NCBI GenBank assembly: GCA_017979445.1
Contig: CM030718.1
Location: forward strand, 13,804,760 to 13,868,759
Direction of reading: 5' to 3'
Source of the DNA: Akebia trifoliata
Taxonomy: Eukaryota > Streptophyta > Magnoliopsida > Ranunculales > Lardizabalaceae
DNA length: 64,000 nucleotides
Positions 10,997-21,705 of the stretch are shown here, piece by piece. The translations under genes and the position numbers were made by a program. The stretch's first letter is position 1; each line of letters begins with the position of its first letter. Below the pieces are notes generated by a model. It was not told where the DNA came from, did not search any database, and was given only the letters and a program-made list of their open reading frames with translations.

Positions 10997-13053
10997 GACG
11001 GCGTCGAGATCTTCAAAACTACCAGGCCAGATTTAAAAATTAGACTCTTCGAAGTTCGATCCGTCTCGATTTTCGTACCTATCGACTCGATTATCGCATA
11101 CATACTTCGATCCTTTCACCTATAGATTGTAAGGAACTCTCAATTTCTATTAATAATCGTAGATTGTTAAAATTGCACTTAAGATTTTATCAAAAAAAAT
11201 TGAATGTATTTCTAAAATATAGAATTCTTTTGTTATTTCAAAAATTCACGCCAAAAATTGCATATTCGATATGCTTAATTGTATTTTTAATAAATTATAC
11301 GTAGGTAGGATATTTTAATGGGTTATTTTCATAAATTGGGTCTTGTGCACTGCTCGCACCCCGTTTTGATATGAAATTTGTATTTTTTTAATATTATTGA
11401 TAGAAATAAATTCTATAGTTGAAAAATGTGATTTAATATTCAATGAACTCATATTGAGTTGATGAATATCAGAAAATTGATATTTTATGAAGAGATTGAA
11501 AACTATAAAAATCGAAAAAAGGAAAAAAGGGTATGAAACGGTAAAATGTCAGAGTCACACCCGAGGGGTGATGTCTGTATTTTACGTTGTTGTGTTGTAT
11601 GCAGGTTGGTGAACAGATATCCAGGGATAATATTGTTGGTTGCATGTTTATTTAAATTTCTGTTAGCGCGAGGAGTTGTTTACGTTTCCGTTTTGTTATT
11701 TATTTTAGGCCGGGTGGCTACACTTGCATGGTAAGAAACTGGATATCTATTCTCAATCCTGTATTGTTAATTTCTCTTTTATTTTCAAATGAAAATAATA
11801 TATATGTAACTATTTTGTGAGCTGTTAAAGAGTTTGTGAATGCCTGAAGGGATAGTGCGTCATATCATCCGGAGTGATGTACTATCCTCCGATGTACGGT
11901 AGGGACCACCAAGCTCATACGTGGTATGGGACGCGTATAAGAATGGAGTCACAACTGGAATCCGGGATATTCCTCTCTATCTTTACCAGTGAACTTGTAA
12001 TGTAAAGGTGGTCGTATAATAATGATTTGTATATTGGGAATTACATGTGCACCTGATAGGCATAGACGAAGATGATTAGTTAGTGATCACTAACAATCTA
12101 TAGTAGTCGAACATTCTGACACATCAAAAAGAGACCCATTGCTTACGGTCACGTCAAACGGCCAACCTAAGCCGGATAAATGGTCAACCAAACGTGGAAA
12201 GTGCAGCGATCGGCCACAAAATCAAGAACTAAAAGTCAAAGAAGAATTGTAACATCATGTCCCGACTGAGAACGATCCAATCGTGAATCTCAACTCTCTA
12301 ATTCTAATACTCCACCATTGTGTATTATGTATCTGTTGCTTATTTTGATATATAAAATGAAATCCATGTTTATTGTTTCCATTTGATCAATTAGATTTGT
12401 ATAAAAAGATAATGTTATAATGAGTACTACTGATCGATGTAATGTGAGTTTTAAAATATTTAGTTATTCATCCCTGGCTATAGGTACCAGTTAATCGTAG
12501 TTTCTTCTGTAAAATTTTGTATATTTTAAAATGATTTAGTATGCTTAATCATTCATGTTAGAAGAGGTTATTGGCAGAAATTGTGTTATTCCTTACTGGG
12601 TAACTATTGTTACTCACCCTTTCCTTCTCCATTTTTTTAGTTTCAGATCCGAAGCTTGGCGAGGCAGGTATAGAGCACGAGTGAGAATCATCTGATGGGT
12701 CAGATAGACAGCCAGAGTTCGTCACTTGGTGAGTATTGGGGTTATTACCTTAGTGGTGTCGATTTGTCAAAAAAGTATTATAAATTTTGTTCTGAGCGAT
12801 AGAACTTATGTTAGAGTGAGAAATTTTCATATAATCCTGTATTATAATTTCTTCTTCCACGCTCTGATCTTTCGTACGTTATTAGACGTATATAGGCTTC
12901 TGCTAATATTATATTTTGTTTGTTATATGCAGGATTGTATGTCGTTTATCAGGTGCAGGTTGAACGCCTTGGAATGCTAACATAAACAAAAGAGACCATG
13001 CCGAAATTTCGAGGTGCCACCTAGTACCTCGAGATCTGACATGAGGATTTGTG

Positions 13054-13260
13054 TTAGTGTTCGGCGGGGCGCCACATTGCCAACACCTCACCCATTGCGC
13101 CTGCTGCCTTGGCATTGCGGGAGAGCCCGCACTCAAGTGCATCTTTCAGCACATACTCCACTGTCGATGCTGTCACTACGATGCGCCCATTGTACCTATC
13201 AAACACGTTCGCTGTTATGTACTTCAATGATATATAGAAACGCAACACGTATCTCTTCGT
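13054..13260 (-). pseudogene. Fragment of a ribosomal protein L18 (uL18-family) gene
   Basis: Read on the minus strand, the frame from about 13256 gives RYVLRFYISLKYITANVFDR, then GRIVVTASTVEYVLKDALEC, then NAKAAGAMGEVLAM. I recognise this as the core of the plant organellar-type L18p/L5e (uL18) ribosomal protein family, which binds 5S rRNA in the large ribosomal subunit. The family's usual continuation after GEVLAMRLK is missing: the frame turns to WRPAEH and stops. The N-terminal part before RYVL is also not visible. It is locally GC-richer than its surroundings. It lies between the chromovirus LTR and a solo LTR that interrupts sequence 5' of it, so it is a captured or truncated gene fragment. 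Identification is from memory of the family. Confidence 0.6.
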
Positions 13261-13313
13261 TACTATCATCTTTCTTTCCTCTCTTTGGCTCCCTTGCATA
13301 CATGTAATGTTAC

Positions 13314-14729
13314 TGGAGACACCCTATTTTTGCACTCGCCTGATTAATCAACTCGTCAATCAGATTGTAATGATTCTCAATTATGGATGAATATTCCAAT
13401 ATTTTATTTTGTTACTAAATATGTTTCAAGTAAGCAAAATTTTAGAAATGACGCTATGCTAGGAAAATATGACCCAAAACCTTGAAATCATTATTCTGAG
13501 ACAAAAAAGAAACTTTACGAAAAAAATTACTAAAATGATCAAATTACCAAAATACCTCTTGATATCAAAACTTCCATAAAGCTTACATTGTGCTTAGGAA
13601 AATCTTCGAACACATAAACAACAAATTATAATCAAATAAATTATTTTGCCAATTTATCAAATTCGATAAAATTACAGACCATTTCACACTAAAAATTCAT
13701 AAGTGACACAAACTGAAACTCCCATTAAATTCCTTACGAAAAATTAATTTTAAAACATCTCAAAATATCAAAAAACGACTTCGAAACATAAAAGCCTTCT
13801 TGAGGGCAAAACGATAATTTTCTAAGCCTAAAAGTTCAAAATTTTGAAATTAATAATTAAAACATTAATTAACGTAAATTGAAATCTTAATAAATTGAAT
13901 TAAAATCAATTAATTAAGCCTACGGGCCAAATTTTAAGTAGTGGTCCACTTATTTAAGTGGGGTCTACTTGATATTATAAAAGATCCCTCCATCTAGGGG
14001 CCCAAGGAATTAAAGATATAATTAAGGGGGTTCTCCAAAAAAACTTAAAAATATTCATTGTACATAAGAATTAAAATCCTAATTACCCTTATCTTAAAAA
14101 GACTTAGTTAAACTAAAAAACTCCTAAAAAAACTCTATAAATAGGAGCCTCCACAACCTAATCTCGTAGGTTAAGAAAAATCCTAGGGAAAAATAAGCTA
14201 AAAACTCTCTCCAGCCTTCCCAAAATCCTAAATCTGAAACTCCAACTCCCTACCTAATACCTAAATCGTATTTTTTACTCAAAAAACACCCATAAACCTT
14301 CAAAACACTCAGAACATCCAAAAAAATATTTAAATCTAGAAGGAGAATACCTCATCTTGGATATCAGAAGCGAATTTAGTAATGGAGACAAAAGCATGAA
14401 GACTCACACGAGGAACACATTCTACGAGTTATGAGGGAATCAACCGTCATAATCATTAGGTAAACTAGTTATTTATTTATTTTATTATTTAGGTCATTTT
14501 TTAGCAATGTAATTTTTGAGAAAAGTAGACACCAGCATTTGCAGGGTAGGATTAGTGCCTAACACTTTTCAATCCCGTAACAAGATCCCTAGACCCATAG
14601 TTTCTTTTTTGTAGATTAGCGCTATTTATTTGTTTAGAGTTATGATTCGGTTCCTAAACCGTAAAACTAAATGACGACTCCCAAACACCAAAAAGTAGAT
14701 CTGCAACCCGTGGATCGATGGCATTTTTA
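13314..14729 (+). repeat. Family-1 Tat-type solo LTR, 1,416 bp
   Basis: It starts TGGAGACACCCTATTTTTGC and ends GGCATTTTTA, aligned with GGGCGCTTTCA of the 9257 copy through C-to-T and G-to-A changes only. Flanks are GTTAC (13309-13313) and GATAC (14730-14734), a five-base target duplication with one mismatch. A TATA box CTATAAATAGG lies near 14132. The U5 motif has decayed to TGACGACTCC. It appears older than the 9257 copy, judging by the transitions and shortening. Confidence 0.85.
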
Positions 14730-14825
14730 GATACCCATTAGTATTTGGTTATATTTGTTGCATATTAAAAGAATAAAATGCAAAAAAGAAAAATATTAGA
14801 TTTTAAAAGGTTAGGTTAGAACTTA

Positions 14826-14908
14826 GAAGATGTGATGTTGGTTGAGGTATTTTATCAAACAGTTGGTGTGCATTTTCTCATGAAGTATAAAAGAAAGTTA
14901 AAAAATTA
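14826..14908 (+). repeat. Left about 80 bp direct repeat flanking a fold-back element
   Basis: The segment containing GATGTTGGTTGAGGTATTTT and GTGTGCATTTTCTC is repeated with about ten differences at 15443-15523, in the same orientation. The two copies bracket the inverted-repeat element. Confidence 0.8.
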
Positions 14909-15430
14909 GGGAAAATTATTTTAAAAAATTAATTTGTAAAAAAAATCAAATTTTTAAAAATTATCAACGGGAACCATTTTCGACCGTTAAACGATCGAAA
15001 ATTTTCTCTCTCCAATCAAGATCTCACGATATTAATCATAATCAAGATCAAGATCTCACGATCTTGATCACAATCACGATCACAATCTTCATCGAGATCA
15101 CATTGATTAAGATCAAGATCTTGATCTTGATCACGACCACGATCTTGATCAAATATGTAATCATGATCTTGATCTTAATCAACGTGATCTTCAACTAGAT
15201 CGTGTGATCGTGATTAAGATCGTGATGTGATTGTGATCAAGATCTTGATTTTAATCAACGTGATCTTGATCAAGATCATGATTAAAGAGAAAATATTGGA
15301 GAGAGAAAATTTTCAACCATTTAACGGTCGAGAATTCGAGAATGGTTCTCATCCATAATTTTTAAAAAATTTGATTCTTTTTATGAATTAAATTTATTTT
15401 TTGATTTTTTTAATAATTTTTCCAAAAAAT
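14905..15430. mobile_element. Fold-back (MITE-like) element with GATC-rich core
   Basis: The outer arms are inverted repeats. The left arm (about 14905-15016) contains AATTATCAACGGGAACCATT, CGACCGTTAAACG and GAAAATTTTCTCTCTCCAAT. The right arm (about 15284-15428) reads the same on the other strand. The core (about 15016-15284) is a degenerate hexamer string of GATCTT/GATCAA/GATCAC with roughly two dozen GATC sites. There is no ORF. No simple short target duplication was found because the about 80 bp direct repeats abut the arms. Confidence 0.7.
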
Positions 15431-15442
15431 TAAAGTAGATAA

Positions 15443-15523
15443 GAAGAAGTGATGTTAGTTGAGGTATTTTGTTAATTAGTTCGTGTGCATTTTCTCGTGA
15501 AGTACGAAAAAGGGTAAAAATTA
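15443..15523 (+). repeat. Right about 80 bp direct repeat flanking the fold-back element
   Basis: It is the same sequence as 14826-14908 with scattered substitutions, directly after the right inverted arm. Confidence 0.8.
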
Positions 15524-15636
15524 ACATGGATTGGCAAGGGTGAGGATGACCATTATCAAGTAAACTATTACAAGAATCTTGGCATCCTTAATACTCGAAT
15601 TGGAATTTCTGGATTTCAGAGAGAGAGAAAGACTTA

Positions 15637-16410
15637 GGGTATGTTTGGTAACACTTCTGAAGTTTGAAGTTTGAAGTTTGAAGTCTGAAGTCTGTTTTCT
15701 AAAATCTGGTATCTAAAATCTGAAATCTTATTTTGAAAAAATTGTTTGTTTATCATTTTTAAAAGTTTTTTGTTACAAATAGAATTTTAAAATATAATAG
15801 TCATTTTGGCAATATTACCTTTTTGTAATTCTAATAAATTGTTAATCAAAAAATATAACATGTCATGCATAATGAAATCATCCACACATTTAATTTCGAT
15901 TTCTAATAGATCAAACACCCCAAAAGTATTGTTTTCAATTTGAATTCATACTTGAAAAATTATATTTCAACAAGGTAATACTCAAACAATAAATAATCAT
16001 TCATTTTCTAATTGAAAAATATAGGATTTTAGGGTTCAAATAAAAATATAGGGTTTTCGAACACGAAATAAGAGAAAGAGGTGAGACCTTGATAACATAG
16101 TTATAGAGGAAGGAGAGATAGAAAAGAAACGAGAGGTAGAAAAGTTAAAAATAAGGATTTTTTGGTTTGTATAAAGAAAAGATAAGTGATAAAAATTAGG
16201 GTTTTGAGGAGGGTATTTTAAGAATATAAAAAATTAGATTTAAGAAATTTCATCCAGCATCCCTCCATCATTGGTTCAAAACTTCCGAATTTTAATTCTA
16301 ATAAAGTCTAAAATCTGAATCAAAACAAATGGAAATAAAAGCTTCTAAAGTTTGAATTTTAAAGGTGAACCACCTCCATTTAGACTTCAGAAGTGTTATC
16401 AAACACTCAC
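15637..16410. mobile_element. Tourist-like (PIF/Harbinger) MITE, 774 bp
   Basis: The left end GGGTATGTTTGGTAACACTT and the reverse complement of the right end GTGAGTGTTTGATAACACTT form a terminal inverted repeat. It extends through CTGAAGT, about 27 bp with four mismatches. TTA lies on both sides (15634-15636 and 16411-16413), the classic target duplication for Tourist/PIF-Harbinger elements. No transposase ORF is present. The left subterminal part has repeated GAAGTTT/GAAGTCT words. Confidence 0.85.
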
Positions 16411-16413
16411 TTA

Positions 16414-17059
16414 ACTGTTACAATTTACTGGGAGCGAGAAATACGGAAAAACACAAATCTTTTAACGTAATAGCTAATTCAAGCAAGATGTCACGCATTG
16501 GTGAATAAGCTAAGCTTACTCATTTTAGGATAGTTTATTAATTGATGCAAACAAATAAGTTTCTAAGCATTAAAATGAGACTACATGGACCGAAGGATCA
16601 TGTTGAGGCTAAACCTTGGTTCAACTGGCCTATCAAGTTGGACTGGACTGGCCAACCAAATAAATAAAGATAAAAGGGTCAGTCTTAGTTAACTATCAAA
16701 TAAATATATTTTTTTTTAAATTATTAAAAACAATTTAAATTTCTGGATTGGCCAGCATTTTAGTAATTTGTTGGATAGGCCAACGTTCTGGGCCTGTTTG
16801 GTCGCAATAAAAATTCTTGTACATATCCTGAATAGATTTTTCCTTGATCTTGCAATGGAAACCCATAGTCATATTAGCTTCCATGCCATTTGTGTCACAC
16901 TAATCTTGATGTGGGTTTAGTCTGCATATTCTTTGTCTAATAGTGGTGGATCTCATTAGACCAACATTAATGCTCATTCTAAAATCAAAATGTTTTTTTT
17001 TTTGAAATTATAATTAGAATATATAAATAAATGAAAATGAAAAGGAAGCTCCACTAAGC
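16414..17059. other. AT-rich intergenic sequence, nothing recognised
   Basis: I see no gene, no clear repeat boundary and no structural RNA. A GGCCAACCAA/GGCCTGTTTGG stretch near 16640-16800 looks like decayed repeat DNA but cannot be assigned. Confidence 0.5.
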
Positions 17060-17159
17060 NNNNNNNNNNNNNNNNNNNNNNNNNNNNNNNNNNNNNNNNN
17101 NNNNNNNNNNNNNNNNNNNNNNNNNNNNNNNNNNNNNNNNNNNNNNNNNNNNNNNNNNN
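17060..17159. other. Assembly gap, 100 N
   Basis: Exactly 100 N. This is the conventional scaffold-gap placeholder, so the real distance and order across it are not established by sequence. The minus-strand ORF at 17201-16974 that spans it is an artefact. Confidence 1.
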
Positions 17160-19140
17160 TTTTACAAATCTTGGCACCTTTGTCGATGGTTTCAATTGCA
17201 TTATTCCTAATGATCTTTGACTTTGAAGTCCACCTTCGACTTTATGTCCTCATGAGACCATGCAAGAATGTTGTTGAATTTCTCAAGTAAGTTTATTATT
17301 CTCTCATGTTTCCTTAGGGATAATGTACTACCCATTTGTACTTTTTAAGTGTACTTTTTAATTCTAATATTTATCAAGTTTGATTTGTGAGTCTTGAGTC
17401 ATTCCTCATGTTTGATATTATGCTCAAATCGTTATTACACGCATAATAGTCAGAAGCTTTTTTATTTTATTGGAATTAAAAAAGACATAAACTAACAAAC
17501 TTGATTAAAGAAAGACTAATGCAATTGAAGTGCCCAATTGAATTTCAAGACTGACGGAAACTAAATTGACTCTAATAGGAAACTTAGTTACACTTATCTA
17601 CAAAGTGGGAAGTCCTTCTATGTGGATGGGCATAATACTATGGTACGAGTAGACTACTTGGACTTGATATTGGTACTTCAACTTGACGACTCTTTCGACA
17701 GACTCAAAGTGGCATAGACGGGGATTTAGAATATCTAGGAGTAATCATTACCTAAGTGGAAGTATACCATTGATTCTGAAGGTATGATTCTTAACCACAT
17801 GATTAAAATTTTGAGATTAGCCTAAGTTTGGTGGGAAACATTGAATCCAATTGCATTATAAGTCTATAGGGACCAAGAAGGTGAGAAAGATTAGTTACGA
17901 GTCTACCCCTGATTGGGATAGAACCTCTGATCAGACAAAATAATTTGACTCTAAAATCGAATCTTTTTGGTATAAAATAGTCTGAGTCTTTGAAACTAAA
18001 ACCAATTGGTCAAATTGGTTTGGTGTTGATCAGTTTGATCCATTTGTTTATTGGGCCAATTAATTTACATTTCACACATTGGATAGGATCGATATTGCGG
18101 GTCTAATTTGAACTGTCTGGATCGATCCGCCCACTTACCTGTTGGTTGTATTGATTAGAGTAATCCAGGAACACCCATAGTCAGTTTGGGTCGTGACCTA
18201 TAGGGGGCTCTTAAACTCTTGGTTTACTACGTGCAATGCAATTTATCCAGTCACCATTGCCCAAGTGCACCTATATACTTCTCAAGCATACTCAATCAGA
18301 TGATACGTGGTGACTGGGTTTAATCCCCAATTGAGAGGTGGCGCACGATGCTGAGCAAGGACCCACTTAAATATCTCTCGTCTAGAATAGACATTGTCTA
18401 TCCCCCTCGTACAGTAGGGTACAATGGGGCAGGATCTCGCTTAGGTACTGATTTTGCCAAGAAGTGCAATTGGTGAATTTTGATATACCGTATAGGTACG
18501 AGTCTAGGGTTGGCGATCGGGATATGAGACTTTGCGGTTTACAATAGGAGAAAGACTCAGGTCACTCCAGCCTGGGTACATCGATATACCTTTCAATATC
18601 ACCTGATCAAATGGTACTGATGCCCCTAATTTTATATATCCTAAGATACGTGACTAGAGTTATAGTTTTCATGAATGACGTCGCATCTCCGAGGAGACCG
18701 GGCCACGCACTAGTGCCACGTTGGTTATAAGGGACATGCAAGTGTGCAAAGTAATAAACGTGTTAGTGGTGTGTGCAAAACAAGGTGGGGTGTGCCCAGG
18801 GTATTTTTTTTAGATAAATGGGCCCATAGACTAGACCAAATCACAAGAGTATGAATTCCAATTATTAATCAAGAAATATACACAATATTCATAACATCAA
18901 GATCGAATCAATGCATGTACATCAAGGATATGTATATCAAGATCATAACATGTTAGATGGGCAAAATTTATATCACAAGAATAATCAATATGATCCCACA
19001 TTGAAATAAGCAAGGAGGAAAATTTTATTTTTAATCCAAACAAAAGAATTTTTTTTATTTTAGGACAATCAAGTGTCCCTTTTGGGCTATCCAAAATAAA
19101 TTGAGATTTTAATGACTATTGAATCGAAGATAGGATGATA
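17160..19140 (-). mobile_element. Probable non-coding internal region of a minus-strand LTR element
   Basis: This stretch lies downstream (in minus orientation) of a 5' LTR, PBS and leader tandem array. No gag or pol motif can be read in any frame. The stretch 18300-18800 is locally less AT-rich and has the look of a retroelement leader. How far the element continues across the N gap is unknown. Confidence 0.35.
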
Positions 19141-19149
19141 ATCATTGAG

Positions 19150-20000
19150 ATAAGGGGTGATAACTTTTTTTTTTTGCGATTTTTTATTGGAATCCTCTCG
19201 TCATCACTAACAAAATTAAAAAAAAGTAATTTTTTTTTTATTTCTTAGCGCATTACTCACAAATAATTTATTTGTGAAGCAGATGAAAAATAAAAAATCA
19301 TTTTCTTCTAACGGCACACCACGCATAAAAATAATTTTTTTTTTTTTTGTAATTTTTATTGAAATCCTCTCCTCATCACGAAAAACATTAAAAAAAGTAA
19401 TTTTTTTTTCTTAGCACATCACTCACAAATAATTTATTTGAGAAGAAGATGAAAAATAAAAAAAATTTTTTGCTAACGGCACACCACACATAAAAATAAT
19501 TTTTTTTATTTTTATATTTTACGATTTTTTTTTGGAATCCTCTACTCATCACGAATAACATTAAAAATAACAATTTTTTTTATTTCTTAGTGCATCACTC
19601 ATAAATAATTTATTTGAGAAGAAGATGAAAAATAAAAAATCATTTTCTTATAACGGCACACCACCCAGAAAAAATTTTTATTTTATTTTATTTTTTTTAA
19701 AAAAAATTTCTTGGAATTCTTCCTCATTACGAACAACATTAAAAAAAGTAATTTTTTTATTTCTTAGTGCATCACTCACAAATAATTTTATTTGAGAAGA
19801 AGATAAAAAATAAAAAATTATTTTCTGTTAACGGCACACTACATAGAAAAAAATATTTTATTTATTATTTATTAATTTTTTTAAAAATTTTCCTACAATT
19901 CTCTCCTCATCACGAAGAACATTAAAAAAAATATTTTTTTTATTTCTTAGCACATCATTTATAAATAATTTATTTTCACAATTTATCACCATGCATAATA
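19150..20000. repeat. About 172-183 bp tandem array, 5 units
   Basis: Each unit contains CATCACGAA.AACATTAAAAA, a T-run, TTTCTTAG.GCATCACTCA, AATAATTTATTTGAGAAGAAG and TAACGGCACACCAC. Anchors fall near 19202, 19374, 19549, 19725 and 19908. The array lies about 500 bp inside the PBS of the minus-strand Tat element, that is, in its leader. Confidence 0.9.
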
Positions 20001-20470
20001 ATGTGCTAAAAATTTTCTAAAACAAAAACAAAATTTCATGATTCTTACCCCAACCGCCATCATTCTATCCTCCATTCATGTCACTTTGAATCTTTCATTG
20101 TTTAGAGTCATCCCAAAATGACCCTACATTGAATCATAAAAAAAATATATGCTAAATCGAAGTATTCAAAATCGAATCAAAGGATACCAAAGGATAATAC
20201 AAACCCAAAAAAATAATCCAAAAAATGGGTCAACACCCATTTTTCCACATCATCATTCTCTAAATATCCTGCATTATTTAGGATCATCTCAAATGACCCT
20301 AAATTGAATCATAGCAAATAATATTCCATAATAATATGTTAAAAATGATGCCGAGAGATATAATACAATCAAAAAATAAACGAATCAATAAACAAAACAA
20401 ACACAAAAAAAATAGGTCTAAATGGCAATGTTCCCATACTTGGGGCTTTTCAAGTTTGATCCTCAATAAT

Positions 20471-20488
20471 CTCCAGTGGAGTCGCTAC
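20471..20488 (-). other. Primer-binding site (tRNA-Arg type), minus strand
   Basis: On the minus strand, GTAGCGACTCCACTGGAGA directly follows the end of the LTR. It differs by one base in its first ten (AGC for GGC) from TGGCGACTCC, the complement of a tRNA ending GGAGUCG-CCA. From memory, plant tRNA-Arg(ACG) has that 3' end. The site marks 20489-21705 as a 5' LTR. Confidence 0.75.
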
Positions 20489-21705
20489 TGAAAGTGCCCT
20501 CGATCAGCGGGGTGTGCGGATCCGCTTTTGATTTTGAGGTTTGGGAATCGCCACCTAGTTATTACGATCTAGGAACCAAACATTGACTCAAAATGGATAA
20601 AAACAACTAATCTACAAAAAGAAACTAAGTCCGGGAATCACGTTATGGGGTTGAAAGGTGTTAGGCACTAACCCCGCCTGGCAAACGTCGATCTCTACTA
20701 TTTTCAAAAAAAAAACTACATTGCTAAAAGACCTAAAACAAATAAATAAAATAAATAGAATAAAAATGTACCTAGATGTTCGCGACGATTTGTTTCCCCA
20801 GATCTGGTAGAGAGATTCCTTGCTTTGTTTCCGTCACTGAATTCGCTTTTGATATCCAAGATGAAGTATCTGCTTCCCTAGATCTGAGGGTTTTAATTAT
20901 GGTTTGGACTTAAATCTTATGAGATTGACTTGATTTCTTAAGATTAGGGTTTTAATTAGGGTTTTGACTTAAGTTTTATGAGATTGACTTGGTTTCTTCA
21001 AATTAAGTTTTAATTAAGGTTTGGACTTAAGTCTTATGAGATTGACTTAGTTTAGATTTTTAAATTAATTTTATTAAGGTCTGACTTTACGTTAATTAAT
21101 ATTTTATTTATTAATTTTGAAATTAAAAATTTTAAAAATTAAAAAATTGTCGTTTTGCCCCCGAAGAGAACTTTTACGTTTCAAGTCGATTTTCTATGTT
21201 CCAAGATGTTTTGGAATTGATTTTTCGTAAGGAATTCAATGGGTTATGGATTTGTGTCACTTATGAAATTTTTTGACATGAAATGATTGTCAACCCTTAT
21301 GAGGGGTATTTTCATAATTTTATTGAATTTGGTGAAATTGATGAAATAGTTTATTTGATTTCATTTTGTTATTTTATATGTTCGAATGGGTTTTCCTAAG
21401 TGTAAGGGGGCTCTAAGGATGTTTTGATGTTAGGGGTATTTTGATAATTTGATCATTTTTTAGTGTTTTTTTTATCGTAAAACTACTTTTTGTCTACAAA
21501 ATGATGATTTCTATGTTTTTGGGGTTATATTTTCCTAGCGTAGCGTAGTTTCTACAGTTTTGTTAGTTTGAGATATCTCATCCAGATTTTTGAAACATAT
21601 CTAGTGACAAACTAGAGCATCAGAATAATCATCCATCATTGGGAATCGTCGCGATCGGGTTGACGAGTTGATTAATCAGGTAAGTGCAAAAATGTGGTGT
21701 CTACA
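20489..21705 (-). repeat. Family-1 Tat-type 5' LTR, minus strand, promoter segment deleted
   Basis: On the minus strand it starts TGTAGACACCACATTTTTGC (21705) and ends GGGCACTTTCA (20489), followed by a PBS. It is 1,217 bp against 1,740 bp for the 9257 copy. About 400 bp corresponding to 10200-10603 is missing, including the TATA-box region. The TGGCGATTCC motif sits 55 nt from the LTR end, as in the other copies. Its outer flank (21706 onward) is CACTA-element DNA, so the element probably inserted there. Confidence 0.88.

Larger units (their letters stand above)
8887..11060. repeat. About 170 bp tandem units within the chromovirus LTR, split by a solo LTR
   Basis: The phrase CCGACACAGAAGGGAGAAA recurs at about 8887, 9058 and (as CCGTCGCAG) 9228, a period of 170-171 bp. 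Each unit continues with a CTCGAYATCT..CAAAAC block and a GTCAAACCGT block. The third unit is cut at 9256 and its continuation (GGCGTCGAGATCTTCAAAAC) appears right after the inserted LTR. Confidence 0.85.
8170..12990 (+). repeat. Chromovirus (Tekay/Del-like) 3' LTR, interrupted
   Basis: The LTR starts at TGTAAAATCCCG directly after a polypurine tract and contains text common in Tekay-type LTRs. Near 12640 there is a TTTCAGATCCGAAGC..GCGAGGCAGG block followed by a TTGGTGAGT splice-donor-like stretch. It holds three about 170 bp tandem units (8887-9256, resuming at 10997), and the third is split by the solo LTR at 9257-10996. The right end is uncertain; I place it near 12,990, before the ribosomal-protein fragment. 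Without the insertion the LTR would be about 3.1 kb. No intact ORF is present. Confidence 0.6.

Noticed and set aside
16974..17201. ORF spanning the N gap
   Set aside because: More than 40% of it is unknown bases.
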